Source: an uncultured Porphyromonadaceae bacterium (lineage in GTDB: Bacteria > Bacteroidota > Bacteroidia > Bacteroidales > Muribaculaceae). From it: a stretch of DNA of 64,000 nt. The notes under the pieces were generated by a model. That model was not told the DNA's origin, ran no database searches, and saw only the letters and a program-made list of their open reading frames with translations. Each line of letters opens with the position of its first letter. Position 1 is the stretch's first letter. Position numbers and translations under genes: made by a program. Positions 54,060-63,805 of this stretch are shown in pieces. The stretch covers positions 51,936-115,935 of the forward strand of contig CANOLV010000007.1 of assembly GCA_947567425.1 (NCBI GenBank), in the 5' to 3' direction.

Positions 54060-55574
54060 ATGATTACGACCTTGATAAAATATGGAATTCTTGCAGTTGT
54101 GTGCGGTGCGGCGAGCCTTTGGACCGGATGTACCCGAAGCGTGAGCGTTCCTGTGGATGCTGTGGCGGAAAGTTCCGAGTCCCCTGCCATATCTCCTGAC
54201 TATACATCGCTCGTCATACCTCCAAACATTGCTCCTTTGAATTTTGAAATATCTGCGCCAGGCGGTGGGTATGTGGCAGAGTATAAGGGAGCCGATGGTT
54301 CGTCGATAACCGCTGACGGGAAAACAATTAAGTGGGATATTGACAAATGGCGCGACTTTTTAGCGACCAATGCTGGAAAGGATGTTACGCTCAACGTGTA
54401 TGTGAAGGACGACAGCGGCATGTGGACCAAATACTCCGCTGTAAACCATGTCGCTTCGGATTCTATTGACTCGTATTTTTCATACCGTCTGATAGAACCG
54501 TCATATACGATGTATGGACTGCTCACGATAAATCAGCGCGATTTGACCTCTTTCGACGAATCTGTCATATTTAATAATACATATAACCGTGATGAAACGC
54601 GTGGGTTCTGCATCAATTGCCATGTTCCGAGAAACCAGTATCAGGATGGAAAGTCGCAGTTTCATGTGCGTCAGTTCAACGGAGGTACTTATATAATGGA
54701 TGGAAAGAATGTGACCAGAGTTAATCTGAAGACCGACAGTACGATCTCGGCCGGAGTATATCAGGCTTGGCATCCGACCGATCCGAACCTGATAGCTTAT
54801 TCTGTCAACGACACACATCAGCAGTTTTTCCTTAAAGACAATCAGAAAATAGAGGTCTTGGACAGTTCCTCTGACGTGATTCTGTATGACATAGAGGTCG
54901 CGGAAGTGTCGCATATCGCTAATGATACAACTCTTCTGGAGACGTTTCCGGCGTGGAGTCCTGACGGTGAACGTATTTATTACAGTGTGGCACGCTACCC
55001 GGACGGAACTGACAAGACTAATGTCGAACATCGTTTTGATCAGATACGCTACGACATAGTGTCGCGTAAATTTGATAGGGCGACAAAAACATTTTCGGAA
55101 CCTGATACGGTGGTATATGCGACGTCGCGTCAACGCAGCGCGTTGTTGCCGAGAATATCACCTGACGGTAGATATCTGCTGTTCTGTGAGGCTGACCATG
55201 GGACATTCCATATCTGGCATAAAGACAGTGACTTATATGTGACAGACCTTTCTACCGGAGTGACAGAGCCTTTGTCGGAAGCGAATAGCGACAATGTGGA
55301 CAGCTATCACTCATGGTCGTCAAACGGACGTTGGATCGTGTTCAGTTCACGGCGTGACGACGGTTCGTATACTCGGCCCTACATTACTTATTTTTCGCCG
55401 GAGGGGAAAGCTTCGAAGGCTTTCGTGGTGCCTCAGGAAGATCCGGGATATTATCATCGTCTGATGAAGTCATATAATGTTCCGGAATTCATGGTAGGAC
55501 CTGTTCAGCCGTCGCGAAGCGATATCTTGAAGGCTATGGAATCTGATGCCGAAACGGTCATCTACCGTCCTTGA
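54060..55574 (+). CDS. TolB/PD40-like beta-propeller lipoprotein with one CxxCH motif
   Basis: The specific function is unknown. The 504-residue product has a lipoprotein signal (LWTGC, Cys near 24) and an N-terminal beta domain. The sequence GFCINCHVP has Cys183-x-x-Cys186-His187, a c-type heme-binding motif. From about 230 to 480 it has TolB-like WD40/PD40 blades: AWHPTDPNLIAYS, PAWSPDGERIYYS, PRISPDGRYLLF and WSSNGRWIVFSS. A propeller beside a heme site suggests a periplasmic redox or sensor role, but heme attachment is unproven. Its stop codon directly abuts the stop codon of the convergent DUF6057-like gene, with no base between. Confidence 0.8.
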   Translation: MITTLIKYGILAVVCGAASLWTGCTRSVSVPVDAVAESSESPAISPDYTSLVIPPNIAPLNFEISAPGGGYVAEYKGADGSSITADGKTIKWDIDKWRDFLATNAGKDVTLNVYVKDDSGMWTKYSAVNHVASDSIDSYFSYRLIEPSYTMYGLLTINQRDLTSFDESVIFNNTYNRDETRGFCINCHVPRNQYQDGKSQFHVRQFNGGTYIMDGKNVTRVNLKTDSTISAGVYQAWHPTDPNLIAYSVNDTHQQFFLKDNQKIEVLDSSSDVILYDIEVAEVSHIANDTTLLETFPAWSPDGERIYYSVARYPDGTDKTNVEHRFDQIRYDIVSRKFDRATKTFSEPDTVVYATSRQRSALLPRISPDGRYLLFCEADHGTFHIWHKDSDLYVTDLSTGVTEPLSEANSDNVDSYHSWSSNGRWIVFSSRRDDGSYTRPYITYFSPEGKASKAFVVPQEDPGYYHRLMKSYNVPEFMVGPVQPSRSDILKAMESDAETVIYRP

Positions 55575-57011
55575 CTATAGGAATGTGGCCGGCGGTACGT
55601 AGTCTGGAATGCCGGCAAACTCTGGGTCTTGCTTCATGAGTTCAGGATGATCGATGAACGTCTGGTAGTGCTTAGCCCATTCGCGGTGGAAGAGTGTGGA
55701 AAGCAGGATGTCATTATATCTCTGCGCAAGTCCGAAGTCGCCGTTGATCAATGACGCTCTGACCATGTACTTTAGGAAGAACACGCGTTTGCCGTATTTG
55801 ACTGTGTGTTCCATTGACCACCGGTAGGTGTTGTTGGCCTTTCCGAGATGGTAATTGACCGGTACGTTGAGAAATACGTTTGTCGTGATGCCTTCTCTGC
55901 GGATACCTGCGCTTCGTTCGGATCCGTATATGTCGTCTGCGCCTTCCGTGTGGTCGATGTTGTAGTTGGGACGCTGTATTCCATAGACGAGCGGTAGACC
56001 GAGTCGTTTGCGTGCCAGATTGTTAAGGATCATCATGTTAAAATCTGGCTCTATGTCTGCTTTGTTTATAATCTCAAGCGCGTCGGACCATCTGCCATAG
56101 TCGACGTAGCGAAGCATCTCGATAGAGCATTTGATCTGCTTGCTGACGCTCATTGACGATGATATGACGCATGTCGCCGCTGCCATTAATATGGAATAGC
56201 TTAAAATGCGTTTCGAGGGTATGATGTTCTGGTTGAGAGCCGGTAACGCAGAATAGGTGGCGAGTATGAGTGCTATTGTGGCAAATATGATTTCCATCCA
56301 CTTTTCAAATTTGTCATGGCTGAATTCGGGAAGACCTTTGATGTAAAGTGCGTCGCAGTCGACCGATATGCCGGGCACCGATGAATAGTATATCCATGGC
56401 ACTACAGTCATGGATGCCACCCCGATGATAGGGGCTATGAGCCGAATCCAGCGGCGGGTGGATATGGACGCAGTAGTTTCGTAGACGGCGCACATACCTA
56501 CTGCGAGGACTGCGTAGTAGCCTAACGGCAGATATGAGAGAGTGACGGCGACTATAAATACGGTTCGGAGCCAAAGCTGTTTGATCGAGCGGTAGGCGAG
56601 GAACAGCAAGATGGCCACCAATGTGCCTATTGTCTGTGAAAAGAAATAACCCTGGGAATTTATGGTCAGCCAACTTTCGTCCATGCCGGCCACGGAACAC
56701 AGCAGGCACATAGGGACTATGAACAGAAGAAGCATGGGACCATCCTTTTCTATATTAAATGCCTTTCTCGACAAATATGCTATTGATAGCCAAAGTGCAA
56801 TCAATAGGGTCGAGCCTATCCATGGATAATATAAAAACTGGATTAAGAATGTACCGATGTACTTCAGCAACCCCGAAGGATATGAGGTCACTTGTGTCCA
56901 AAATAGTTTGTTTGGCTCAAACAGAGATAATTCGTCGAACCATCGCAGCATGGTGCTGTTCATCACCGGTAGCATCACGTATGAGAAAATGACAAAAGCC
57001 ACGGCTGTCAT
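55575..57011 (-). CDS. DUF6057-like polytopic membrane protein
   Basis: This integral membrane protein of about 478 residues has unknown function. The N-terminal two-thirds contain about ten hydrophobic helices (first MTAVAFVIFSYVMLPV). The C-terminal ~150 residues are soluble with helical, TPR-like character, ending near PEFAGIPDYVPP. This matches what I recall of the Bacteroidetes family DUF6057. I did not recognise catalytic motifs. The open frame reaches 57194, but a -7-like box at 57105-57112 lies inside that extension. The family also tends to start close to the first helix, so ATG 57011 is preferred; TTG 57062 is possible. It abuts the propeller lipoprotein gene tail to tail. Confidence 0.7.
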   Translation of the reverse strand: MTAVAFVIFSYVMLPVMNSTMLRWFDELSLFEPNKLFWTQVTSYPSGLLKYIGTFLIQFLYYPWIGSTLLIALWLSIAYLSRKAFNIEKDGPMLLLFIVPMCLLCSVAGMDESWLTINSQGYFFSQTIGTLVAILLFLAYRSIKQLWLRTVFIVAVTLSYLPLGYYAVLAVGMCAVYETTASISTRRWIRLIAPIIGVASMTVVPWIYYSSVPGISVDCDALYIKGLPEFSHDKFEKWMEIIFATIALILATYSALPALNQNIIPSKRILSYSILMAAATCVISSSMSVSKQIKCSIEMLRYVDYGRWSDALEIINKADIEPDFNMMILNNLARKRLGLPLVYGIQRPNYNIDHTEGADDIYGSERSAGIRREGITTNVFLNVPVNYHLGKANNTYRWSMEHTVKYGKRVFFLKYMVRASLINGDFGLAQRYNDILLSTLFHREWAKHYQTFIDHPELMKQDPEFAGIPDYVPPATFL

Positions 57012-57104
57012 GTTGAACGGTTTTTTCAACCATGTCTTGATGTTGGGTATGATATTTTCCAAGGTTATATTATCTGTATTGGATTCTACATTGATGTATA
57101 TGTG

Positions 57105-57112
57105 CAAATTTA
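57105..57112 (-). promoter_or_regulatory. Possible -7 element for the DUF6057-like gene
   Basis: On the minus strand TAAATTTG fits TAnnTTTG. CTTG (57135-57138) is 22 bp upstream, two bases longer than usual. The rest of the 57113-57352 gap holds only a short CCCGA/TCGGG inverted repeat (57307-57323). Confidence 0.4.
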
Positions 57113-57352
57113 CGCATTTATTTTTAATGTACCCCAAGAACGGTAAAAAGAAAGGTGGAGCGAACTTCCTTCTACTCCACCTCTCACGTTTCAACTATTT
57201 ATTTATGAGAACCTCAGTGCCCGGTATCACTACCCGATCAAAGAGGACGAGGGATGTGAAAAAGCGGGTTATATCACTGTTTTCATCATAAATAACAATT
57301 TGAAAGCCCGATTGTAGGTCGGGATTATGCGATAATTGGACTAAAAGTGTTT

Positions 57353-57377
57353 AAAAAAAGTAAATGCGATAGCATTT
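57353..57377 (-). terminator. Intrinsic terminator of the DUF6155 gene
   Basis: On the minus strand the AAATGC-TATC-GCATTT hairpin (57362-57377) is followed by a run of seven T. It lies about 90 nt after the DUF6155 stop. Confidence 0.7.
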
Positions 57378-57466
57378 TTATGATAATATTATCGAATTAA
57401 CTTAACGATTTAACGTTTATAACATTTGATGCCCCGGATAGCGGATTTGCACTATGAGGAATCTGC

Positions 57467-57991
57467 TTAGTGGAGTTGCTCCACGAAGTCGTCGAACACA
57501 TACTGAAGATCGTCTTTTATGGTTCCGCGCAACTTTCTTGAATTGTCGAGTATCTCTTCTATGCGTGGCATAGTTTCGTCGAGTAGGCCATTAGTGTAAA
57601 TGTATTTCAGTGTGTCTTCAAATATGGTGGTTCTGCATTTCCTGACTGAGTCTTTGACCCATGAACGCATGGCATGTGCATAGCGTGTCGAACATTCGAT
57701 GAAATGGAGCCTAAGTTCTGCTATAAGGCGTGGTGAGGGGTGGAGTGCGGCAAATTCTTTGATGGCTTTCTTACAAACCGATGTTCTCGCTCGTGGCCGA
57801 CCTTTGGACGGGGAGAATTCTTTCAGGATTATGGCTTTGTATTTTTCAAGCATGGCGTTTTCGTCGGGCGATATGAAGTATTCAAGATATTCCCGTGCGT
57901 CTTTCCTTGCTTCGTACAAATCGAGAATCACTTCAGTCAGTTGGTCGCGGTCGAGTTGCAGGAGTAATTTTTTTAATGAGGTTTTTGACAT
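57467..57991 (-). CDS. DUF6155 family protein
   Basis: This cytosolic, highly helical protein of 174 residues begins MSKTSLKKLLLQLDRDQL. The opening and the rest, rich in charged residues with IILKEFSPSK near 70 and EEILDNSRKLRGTIKDDLQ near 145, match my recollection of the DUF6155 family. No catalytic motif was recognised. ATG 57991 is preferred over a longer open frame to 58048 because a -7-like element lies in that extension. It stands alone between its own terminator and the fadL gene. Confidence 0.75.
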   Translation of the reverse strand: MSKTSLKKLLLQLDRDQLTEVILDLYEARKDAREYLEYFISPDENAMLEKYKAIILKEFSPSKGRPRARTSVCKKAIKEFAALHPSPRLIAELRLHFIECSTRYAHAMRSWVKDSVRKCRTTIFEDTLKYIYTNGLLDETMPRIEEILDNSRKLRGTIKDDLQYVFDDFVEQLH

Positions 57992-58025
57992 ATTTGTCCC
58001 ATTGTATGTTGATGGATCTTGGGTG

Positions 58026-58033
58026 CAAAAGTA
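58026..58033 (-). promoter_or_regulatory. Possible -7 element for the DUF6155 gene
   Basis: On the minus strand TACTTTTG fits TAnnTTTG, 34 nt before the ATG. No clear -33 element was found. Confidence 0.35.
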
Positions 58034-58174
58034 GCGATATATTTGCATACGGCGATGCAGATGGAGATTAAATATTTGTGGAAATTAGGATATAAAACCC
58101 TTATATTGGTCTAAAACACTGAATTGGTGGTCAATTTTTCGTCTAAAAATCTGCTGTGATAAAGTAAAAATGCC

Positions 58175-58182
58175 TACCTTTG
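58175..58182 (+). promoter_or_regulatory. Possible -7 element for the fadL-like gene
   Basis: TACCTTTG fits the consensus and lies 36 nt before the ATG at 58219. No good -33 partner is visible. Confidence 0.4.
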
Positions 58183-58218
58183 CGGTGAAAAGTATTAAGC
58201 ATAACAAAATTTCAAGAA

Positions 58219-59559
58219 ATGAAAAAATTATTTTTTACACTTATCGCTGTTGTTGTTCCATTCCTGACATTTGCTGAAGGCTACCAAATAAACACTCTCA
58301 GTGCGAAGCAGGGCGGTATGGCTCATACCGGTGTTGCTCTTAAGCTTGGTTCTGAGAGCATGTATTTTAATCCCGCCGGATTGGGATTTATGGATAAGAC
58401 TCTCGATCTGTCGGCGTCGTTTAATGGTGTGATGCCAACAGCCAAGGCTAAAGTCGGAGGTAAATGGTATGAGACCGACAATAAGGTCAGTACGCCATTT
58501 ATGGTGTCGGCCGCATTCAGTATTTACGATAATTTTAAGGCTGGAATCACTCTCTACACACCTTATGGCAGCAATATTAACTGGGGCGACAACTGGCCCG
58601 GCGCAATCCTTAACCAGAAAGTTAGTTTGGCCACATTTGTGGTTCAGCCGACGTTGGCATGGAGAATCACTCCTAAACTTTCGGTCGGAGCAGGTCTGAC
58701 TGTGGCTTGGGGAAACGTAGATCTTTATAAAGGTCTGGTGGTGCCCGGTACTTTGGACATGATGCTGCAGTCAATGGGCATGCAATATTCATTCGGCAAT
58801 ACGATGCCTGCGTCGGTCAATCTGACCGGAACAGCGAATCTGGCCGCAGGCGTTAACCTTGGCGCGATGTACGATATAGACAGCCGTTGGACTGTAGGGG
58901 TTAACTTCAGAACAAAAATGTCCATGAAGGTCAAGAAGGGCGACGCCAGCATCATATATGCTAATGATGTGGCTCAGAACGTTCTCGGAGAGACTCTGAA
59001 TGTGCTCAATACTGCCAATTTCAAGGCTGAAATGCCGATGCCGGCGATTCTAACGTTCGGTGTGAGCTTCAAGCCTATTGAATCTTTGACTTTGGCTTTT
59101 GATGCACAAATGACGGGATGGAACACTTATAAGGAACTGAACATAGACTTCCTTGATGATAAGCTTGAACCATACAATCAAAGTCTCACCAAGAAGTATG
59201 AAAATGCATGGGCTTTCCGACTTGGCGCGCAGTATGCCCTTACACATCGTTTTGATGTTCGTGCTGGTTTTATTGTCGATCTGACACCGGTCAACAGCAA
59301 TCATTATAATCCCGAGACTCCCGGCATGACTAAGCTCGAGCCGTCAGTGGGATTTTCATTCCGTCCGATGGACGGTCTGTCGATTGACTTTTCTATGCTG
59401 TACGTAGCCGGATTGGGTAAAGATGGTGCGAAATGTTCGTATGAAGATTTGTTGGCAAAGAATGCCCATGGTCTGCTTGGCCCTGCGGAAAAGACATTTG
59501 AGGCGGATTATAAGGTTAATGCATTTGTGCCTTCGATCGGGGTGTCGTACTCCTTTTGA
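58219..59559 (+). CDS. FadL/OmpP1 family outer-membrane transporter
   Basis: This outer-membrane beta-barrel of the FadL/TodX family takes up long-chain fatty acids or other hydrophobic compounds through a plugged 14-strand barrel. The 446-residue protein has a signal peptide ending near LTFA. Next come the family N-terminus EGYQINTLSAKQGGMAHTG and the NPAGLGFMD plug motif near residue 50. Alternating polar and hydrophobic strands end in a C-terminal aromatic residue (GVSYSF), as needed for barrel assembly. It has its own likely promoter and a strong terminator. The substrate cannot be inferred. Confidence 0.92.
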   Translation: MKKLFFTLIAVVVPFLTFAEGYQINTLSAKQGGMAHTGVALKLGSESMYFNPAGLGFMDKTLDLSASFNGVMPTAKAKVGGKWYETDNKVSTPFMVSAAFSIYDNFKAGITLYTPYGSNINWGDNWPGAILNQKVSLATFVVQPTLAWRITPKLSVGAGLTVAWGNVDLYKGLVVPGTLDMMLQSMGMQYSFGNTMPASVNLTGTANLAAGVNLGAMYDIDSRWTVGVNFRTKMSMKVKKGDASIIYANDVAQNVLGETLNVLNTANFKAEMPMPAILTFGVSFKPIESLTLAFDAQMTGWNTYKELNIDFLDDKLEPYNQSLTKKYENAWAFRLGAQYALTHRFDVRAGFIVDLTPVNSNHYNPETPGMTKLEPSVGFSFRPMDGLSIDFSMLYVAGLGKDGAKCSYEDLLAKNAHGLLGPAEKTFEADYKVNAFVPSIGVSYSF

Positions 59560-59618
59560 TTATGTGAACTGGGATGTGAAAGCGTTTTAGCGGCGTCGTA
59601 ACGTTCCTAAAATGTGAT

Positions 59619-59664
59619 AAAAAGAGATTCCGGGCGGCTTTGAACCGTCCGGAATCCTCTTTTT
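59619..59664. terminator. Bidirectional terminator between fadL-like and trxA genes
   Basis: AAAAAGAGATTCCGG...CGG pairs with CCG...CCGGAAT-CTCTTTTT across 59619-59664 with two small interruptions. A-run and T-run ends let it serve both convergent genes. Confidence 0.85.
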
Positions 59665-59691
59665 ATGTCTGTAAGTTTATGGTGGTGCCTG

Positions 59692-60006
59692 TTACAGAAT
59701 GCTGTCAATGGCGTTAGAAAGAACGCTTTTAGCTTGTGATCCGGCCAAGCGGTTGACTAATTTGCCGTCTTTAAATAATAAGATAGTGGGAATGGACATG
59801 ATGCGGTGTTCCTGCGCGAAATCTGTGTTCTCGTCGACATTGTATTTTCCGATATAAGCTTTTCCTTCGTATTCTTCGGCGAGCTGTTCGATTATCGGAC
59901 TCATGCGCATACATGGCCCGCACCATGTGGCCCAGCAATCAACTATTACAGGTTTTCCTCCGGCGATATACTCCTTTACGTTATCGTCTGTGAATTCAAT
60001 TTCCAT
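59692..60006 (-). CDS. trxA: Thioredoxin
   Basis: This is a small cytosolic disulfide reductase of 104 residues. The active site is ATWCGPCMRM (Cys-Gly-Pro-Cys near residues 28-31). The buried Asp lies in VIVDCWA, and the cis-Pro loop is MSIPTILLFKDGK near 70. Unlike the thioredoxin-fold lipoprotein at 16035, it has no export signal. It follows dnaE by 118 nt on the same strand. This dnaE-trxA arrangement, as I recall, is common in Bacteroidetes. Confidence 0.95.
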   Translation of the reverse strand: MEIEFTDDNVKEYIAGGKPVIVDCWATWCGPCMRMSPIIEQLAEEYEGKAYIGKYNVDENTDFAQEHRIMSIPTILLFKDGKLVNRLAGSQAKSVLSNAIDSIL

Positions 60007-60124
60007 TGTTTTTCTGTTGTTTTTTTGTTTATATTATTGTTTGCGTTGTGTATGTATTGCCTCAGCAAAATTATAAATAAACCGTCAACCGACAAAAATA
60101 TTCCGGTCAATGTTCTGCATGGGT

Positions 60125-63100
60125 TTATGCCTGGTTTATTTCAAAATCAAGTTCCATATCTTCGAGGGTCGCGATCAGATGCCTGCTTATTGGAATTTTT
60201 ACACCGGATGACAGTTTGAGGCTTCTGTTGAGTTCTGAGTCTTTTATTCGGAAAAACAGGTTGCTTCTGTTGTCTGACGATGATTTGATCAGATCGTTGA
60301 GTATTCCGTGCAGATTCTCGTTTAAAGCTTCTGCGTTGAGGCTTATGGTGATTGCGTCGATCAGTTGGCCTTTCGACTGTTCGAGAAGCGACATTCCGGT
60401 TATTTGGAATCTTATGTCTGAATTGGCGAACCTTCTGCCATAGCGTCCTCTGATAAGCACCGGAGTACCTATGATGCCGAATTTGCCGAAGTCTATGAAG
60501 TCTTGTCCAAATAGGGCAAATTCGGTTGTCCCGGTAAAGTCTTCTATTTTGAGTATGCCGAAGCTTCCTTTGCGTCCTTGTTTTATGGTGTAGTCAGTGA
60601 CCATGCCTCCGAGCAGATATTCGTGGCCTTCGATGGGTTCTTCTTCGGCGAACTCTTTTAGGGAATGCGAGCATCCGTATTTTACCTCTATATAATATGG
60701 GTCGAGGGGATGTCCGGACAGATACATGCCCACAAGTTCACGTTCTTTGTCGAGCTTCACGATGTCGGCCCATGCGATCGCTGGTTTCACCGGAGGGCGG
60801 CCTGCTGTGTTAAGATTCTCTTCGAATCCACCGAACAGTGAATTCTCCTGGCTGTCTTTTGAGTTCTGGTAGTTTTGTCCATAGCGCGACAATAGTTCAG
60901 ATAGAGTCTCTCCGCGCTGATTCTGTTCGAAGAAATCTTCACGTTTTATGTCGGGCAGGAAACAGTCAAATGCGCCGGCTATCGCTAAGTTTTCGAGAGT
61001 GCGCCGGTTGATGGCACCTTTGTCTACGCGTTCAACAAAGTCGTATATGGATGTGAAAGGCCCACCTTCGTTGCGTGCGCTGATTATAGCACTGACCACG
61101 TTGCCTCCTATGCCCTTGATGGCCGCAAGTCCGAATCGGATGTCGCCCTCCTTGTTGACACCGAAGGCAGAGAACGATTCGTTGACGTCAGGACCTTTTA
61201 CGCTTATGTGCATGGATTTGCATTCGTCCATGAAGTTGGTGAGCTTTGTGATGTCGCTTAAGTTGCGGCTAAGAACGGCGGCCATATATTCAGCCGGGTA
61301 ATTGGCTTTAAGGTATGCGGTCTGGAACGCTACCCAGGAATAGCATGTGGCGTGGCTCTTATTGAAGGCGTATGATGCGAATTTCTCCCAGTCGGCCCAG
61401 ATTTTTTCCAGGACTTCCGGCTTGTGTCCGTTGGCCTGGCCTCCCTTGAGGAATTTTTCCTTAAGGGCCATCATTTTGTCGATGAGCTTTTTTCCCATAG
61501 CTTTGCGGAGCGTGTCGCTTTCGCCTCGGGTGAAGTTGGCCAATAATCGTGACAGGAGCATGACCTGTTCTTGATACACAGTAACGCCGTATGTGTCTTT
61601 AAGATATTGCTCCATGATGGGTATGTCATAGACTATCGGTGACTTGCCGTGCTTTCGTTCGATAAAGTCGGGTATGTATGACATAGGCCCCGGACGATAT
61701 AGCGCATTCATGGCTATAAGGTCTTCGAACACAGACGGCTGGAGTTCGCGTAGATATTTCTGCATTCCCGGTGACTCAAATTGGAATGTCCCGGTGGTGC
61801 GTCCTTCACAATAGAGCTGGTAGGTCTTTTTGTCATCGATAGGTATTGTGTCGATATCTACGTCGATATTGCGTGTGAGCTTGATGTTGGCGATGGCTTC
61901 TTTTATTATAGATAGTGTTTTTAGACCTAAGAAGTCCATTTTTATGAGCCCCGTTTCCTCGATGACGCTACCTTCATATTGGGTAACGAGCAGCTTGCTT
62001 CCGTCTTTGTCGGTGGCGGTGCTTACGGGCACCCAGTCGGTGATGTCGTCGCGCCCGATGATGACACCGCAGGCATGCACACCCGTGCCGCGCACATTTC
62101 CTTCAAGTTCTTTGGCATATCGAAGCGTCTCTTTGATGAGCGGATCCGGTCCGTTAAGCTCGGTGATGAATTCCGGCACATGCTCGTAGCAGTTTTTCAG
62201 CGTTGGTTTTAGCTCCTTGCCGTTGACTTCCGGCATGTGTCGTGGAATCAGTTTTGTGAGTCGGTTGCTTTCTGCTATTGGCAGTTGCTCGACTCTTGCC
62301 ACGTCTTTAATGGCCATTTTTGCTGCCATTGTGCCGTATGTGATAATGTGGGCCACTTTTTCAGCTCCATATTTCTCTGTCACATATTTCAGGACATCGG
62401 CGCGTCCGTCGTCGTCAAAGTCGATATCGATATCCGGCAGTGATATTCGGTCGGGATTGAGGAAGCGCTCAAACAGCAGATCGTATTTTATAGGGTCGAT
62501 CTGGGTTATTCCAAGGCAATAGGCCACTGCTGACCCTGCGGCTGATCCGCGTCCGGGGCCTATGGATACACCGCGGTCGCGTCCGGCCTGTATGAAGTCC
62601 TGCACGATAAGGAAGTAGCCGGGGAATCCCATGTTCTTTATCGTGTCAAGCTCGAAGTCAATGCGTTCGCACTGTTCTTTATTGGGTTCGCCCCATCTAC
62701 GTTTTGCTCCTTCGTATGTAAGATAGCGAAGGTATTCGTCATTGTCGGTGAAGCCTTCTGGAAGAGGGAAGTTTGGAAGAATAGGCTTGTGGTCGATAGA
62801 GTAGGTGGATACTTTGTCAAGTATTTCTAATGTATTCGACAGTGCCTCAGGTATGTCAGACCAAATTTTGTTCATTTCCTCCTGGGTCTTCATCCATTCC
62901 TGCTTTGTGTAGCGCATTCGCTTTTCTTCTGTGAGATATTTTCCGGTGCTAACGCATATTAGTCGGTCGTGGGCCTCGGCATCGCCTTCATTGACGAAGT
63001 GGACGTCGTTTGTCGCGATAAGTTTTATGCCGTATTTGCGTGCGATGTCGATTAATACAGGATTGACTTGTTCCTGCATTTCATATACGTCGCGGCTTCC

Positions 63101-63766
63101 GCCGGGTTTGTCTGTCCAATGGCGCTGGAGTTCGATGTAATAGTCTTCGCCGAAAGTGTCTTTAAACCATTTGACTTGGCGTTCGGCTTCTTCTATGTCT
63201 CCGGCCATTATTAGTTTGGGAATCTCTCCTCCGAGGCAGGCCGAGCAAACGATCAATCCCTCCCTATGGGCATATAGCGCTTCTTTGTCGGTTCTGGGAT
63301 GATGATAGAATCCTTCTGTCCATCCCTGCGACACTATTTTAATTAGATTATGGTAGCCTTTTTCGTTTTTAGCAAGCACGATGAGGTGTCGCCCTTTGTC
63401 TGTTTTGTCCGATTTGTCGTGCAGTGAGTTTTTAGCCACATACATTTCACACCCGAATATAGGCTTCAGGAGTTTCTTCTTGAGCGATTCTGCTTCCTCT
63501 GTCTTTGATTTGGCCGTATCTTCGTCGCCACGTTCTTTCGCTTCGTCGGCTTCTTTTAGTGCGGCCTTGATAAGATCGTTTGTTTTGCCGTTTTTCTTTT
63601 TGGTATAATTATAGAATTCTTTTATACCAAACATGTTTCCGTGGTCAGTGATCGCAAGACCTGGCATCCCGTTGGCGATGGCTTTATCTACCAATGCCGA
63701 TACCGATGCTTGTCCATCAAGCACTGAATATTGAGTATGTACGTGTAGGTGTATAAATGGTTGCAT
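60125..63766 (-). CDS. dnaE: DNA polymerase III alpha subunit
   Basis: DnaE is the catalytic subunit of the replicative polymerase. The 1213-residue protein starts with a PHP domain (HLHVHTQYSVLDG near residue 6). The palm has GPGRGSAAGSAVAYCLG near 400 and the catalytic aspartates in LPDIDIDFDDDGR near 437. Fingers and tandem HhH regions include FNKSHATCYSWVAFQTAYLK near 800. An OB-fold domain near 1035 (GGMVTDYTIKQGRKGSFG) is present. The length is typical for Bacteroidetes DnaE. The start is ATG 63766 with HxH motifs immediately after. Confidence 0.97.
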   Translation of the reverse strand: MQPFIHLHVHTQYSVLDGQASVSALVDKAIANGMPGLAITDHGNMFGIKEFYNYTKKKNGKTNDLIKAALKEADEAKERGDEDTAKSKTEEAESLKKKLLKPIFGCEMYVAKNSLHDKSDKTDKGRHLIVLAKNEKGYHNLIKIVSQGWTEGFYHHPRTDKEALYAHREGLIVCSACLGGEIPKLIMAGDIEEAERQVKWFKDTFGEDYYIELQRHWTDKPGGSRDVYEMQEQVNPVLIDIARKYGIKLIATNDVHFVNEGDAEAHDRLICVSTGKYLTEEKRMRYTKQEWMKTQEEMNKIWSDIPEALSNTLEILDKVSTYSIDHKPILPNFPLPEGFTDNDEYLRYLTYEGAKRRWGEPNKEQCERIDFELDTIKNMGFPGYFLIVQDFIQAGRDRGVSIGPGRGSAAGSAVAYCLGITQIDPIKYDLLFERFLNPDRISLPDIDIDFDDDGRADVLKYVTEKYGAEKVAHIITYGTMAAKMAIKDVARVEQLPIAESNRLTKLIPRHMPEVNGKELKPTLKNCYEHVPEFITELNGPDPLIKETLRYAKELEGNVRGTGVHACGVIIGRDDITDWVPVSTATDKDGSKLLVTQYEGSVIEETGLIKMDFLGLKTLSIIKEAIANIKLTRNIDVDIDTIPIDDKKTYQLYCEGRTTGTFQFESPGMQKYLRELQPSVFEDLIAMNALYRPGPMSYIPDFIERKHGKSPIVYDIPIMEQYLKDTYGVTVYQEQVMLLSRLLANFTRGESDTLRKAMGKKLIDKMMALKEKFLKGGQANGHKPEVLEKIWADWEKFASYAFNKSHATCYSWVAFQTAYLKANYPAEYMAAVLSRNLSDITKLTNFMDECKSMHISVKGPDVNESFSAFGVNKEGDIRFGLAAIKGIGGNVVSAIISARNEGGPFTSIYDFVERVDKGAINRRTLENLAIAGAFDCFLPDIKREDFFEQNQRGETLSELLSRYGQNYQNSKDSQENSLFGGFEENLNTAGRPPVKPAIAWADIVKLDKERELVGMYLSGHPLDPYYIEVKYGCSHSLKEFAEEEPIEGHEYLLGGMVTDYTIKQGRKGSFGILKIEDFTGTTEFALFGQDFIDFGKFGIIGTPVLIRGRYGRRFANSDIRFQITGMSLLEQSKGQLIDAITISLNAEALNENLHGILNDLIKSSSDNRSNLFFRIKDSELNRSLKLSSGVKIPISRHLIATLEDMELDFEINQA

Positions 63767-63805
63767 ATATTATATATGTGGAGATGTGTTGTCGAGTTTA
63801 ATGTC

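Noticed and set aside
57012-57194. N-terminal extension of the DUF6057-like protein
   Set aside because: A promoter-like -7 element lies within it, the segment is basic and unlike a signal peptide, and it would need a start far from the first membrane helix.
57992-58048. N-terminal extension of the DUF6155 protein
   Set aside because: It contains a -7-like element, and the shorter start gives a typical family N-terminus.
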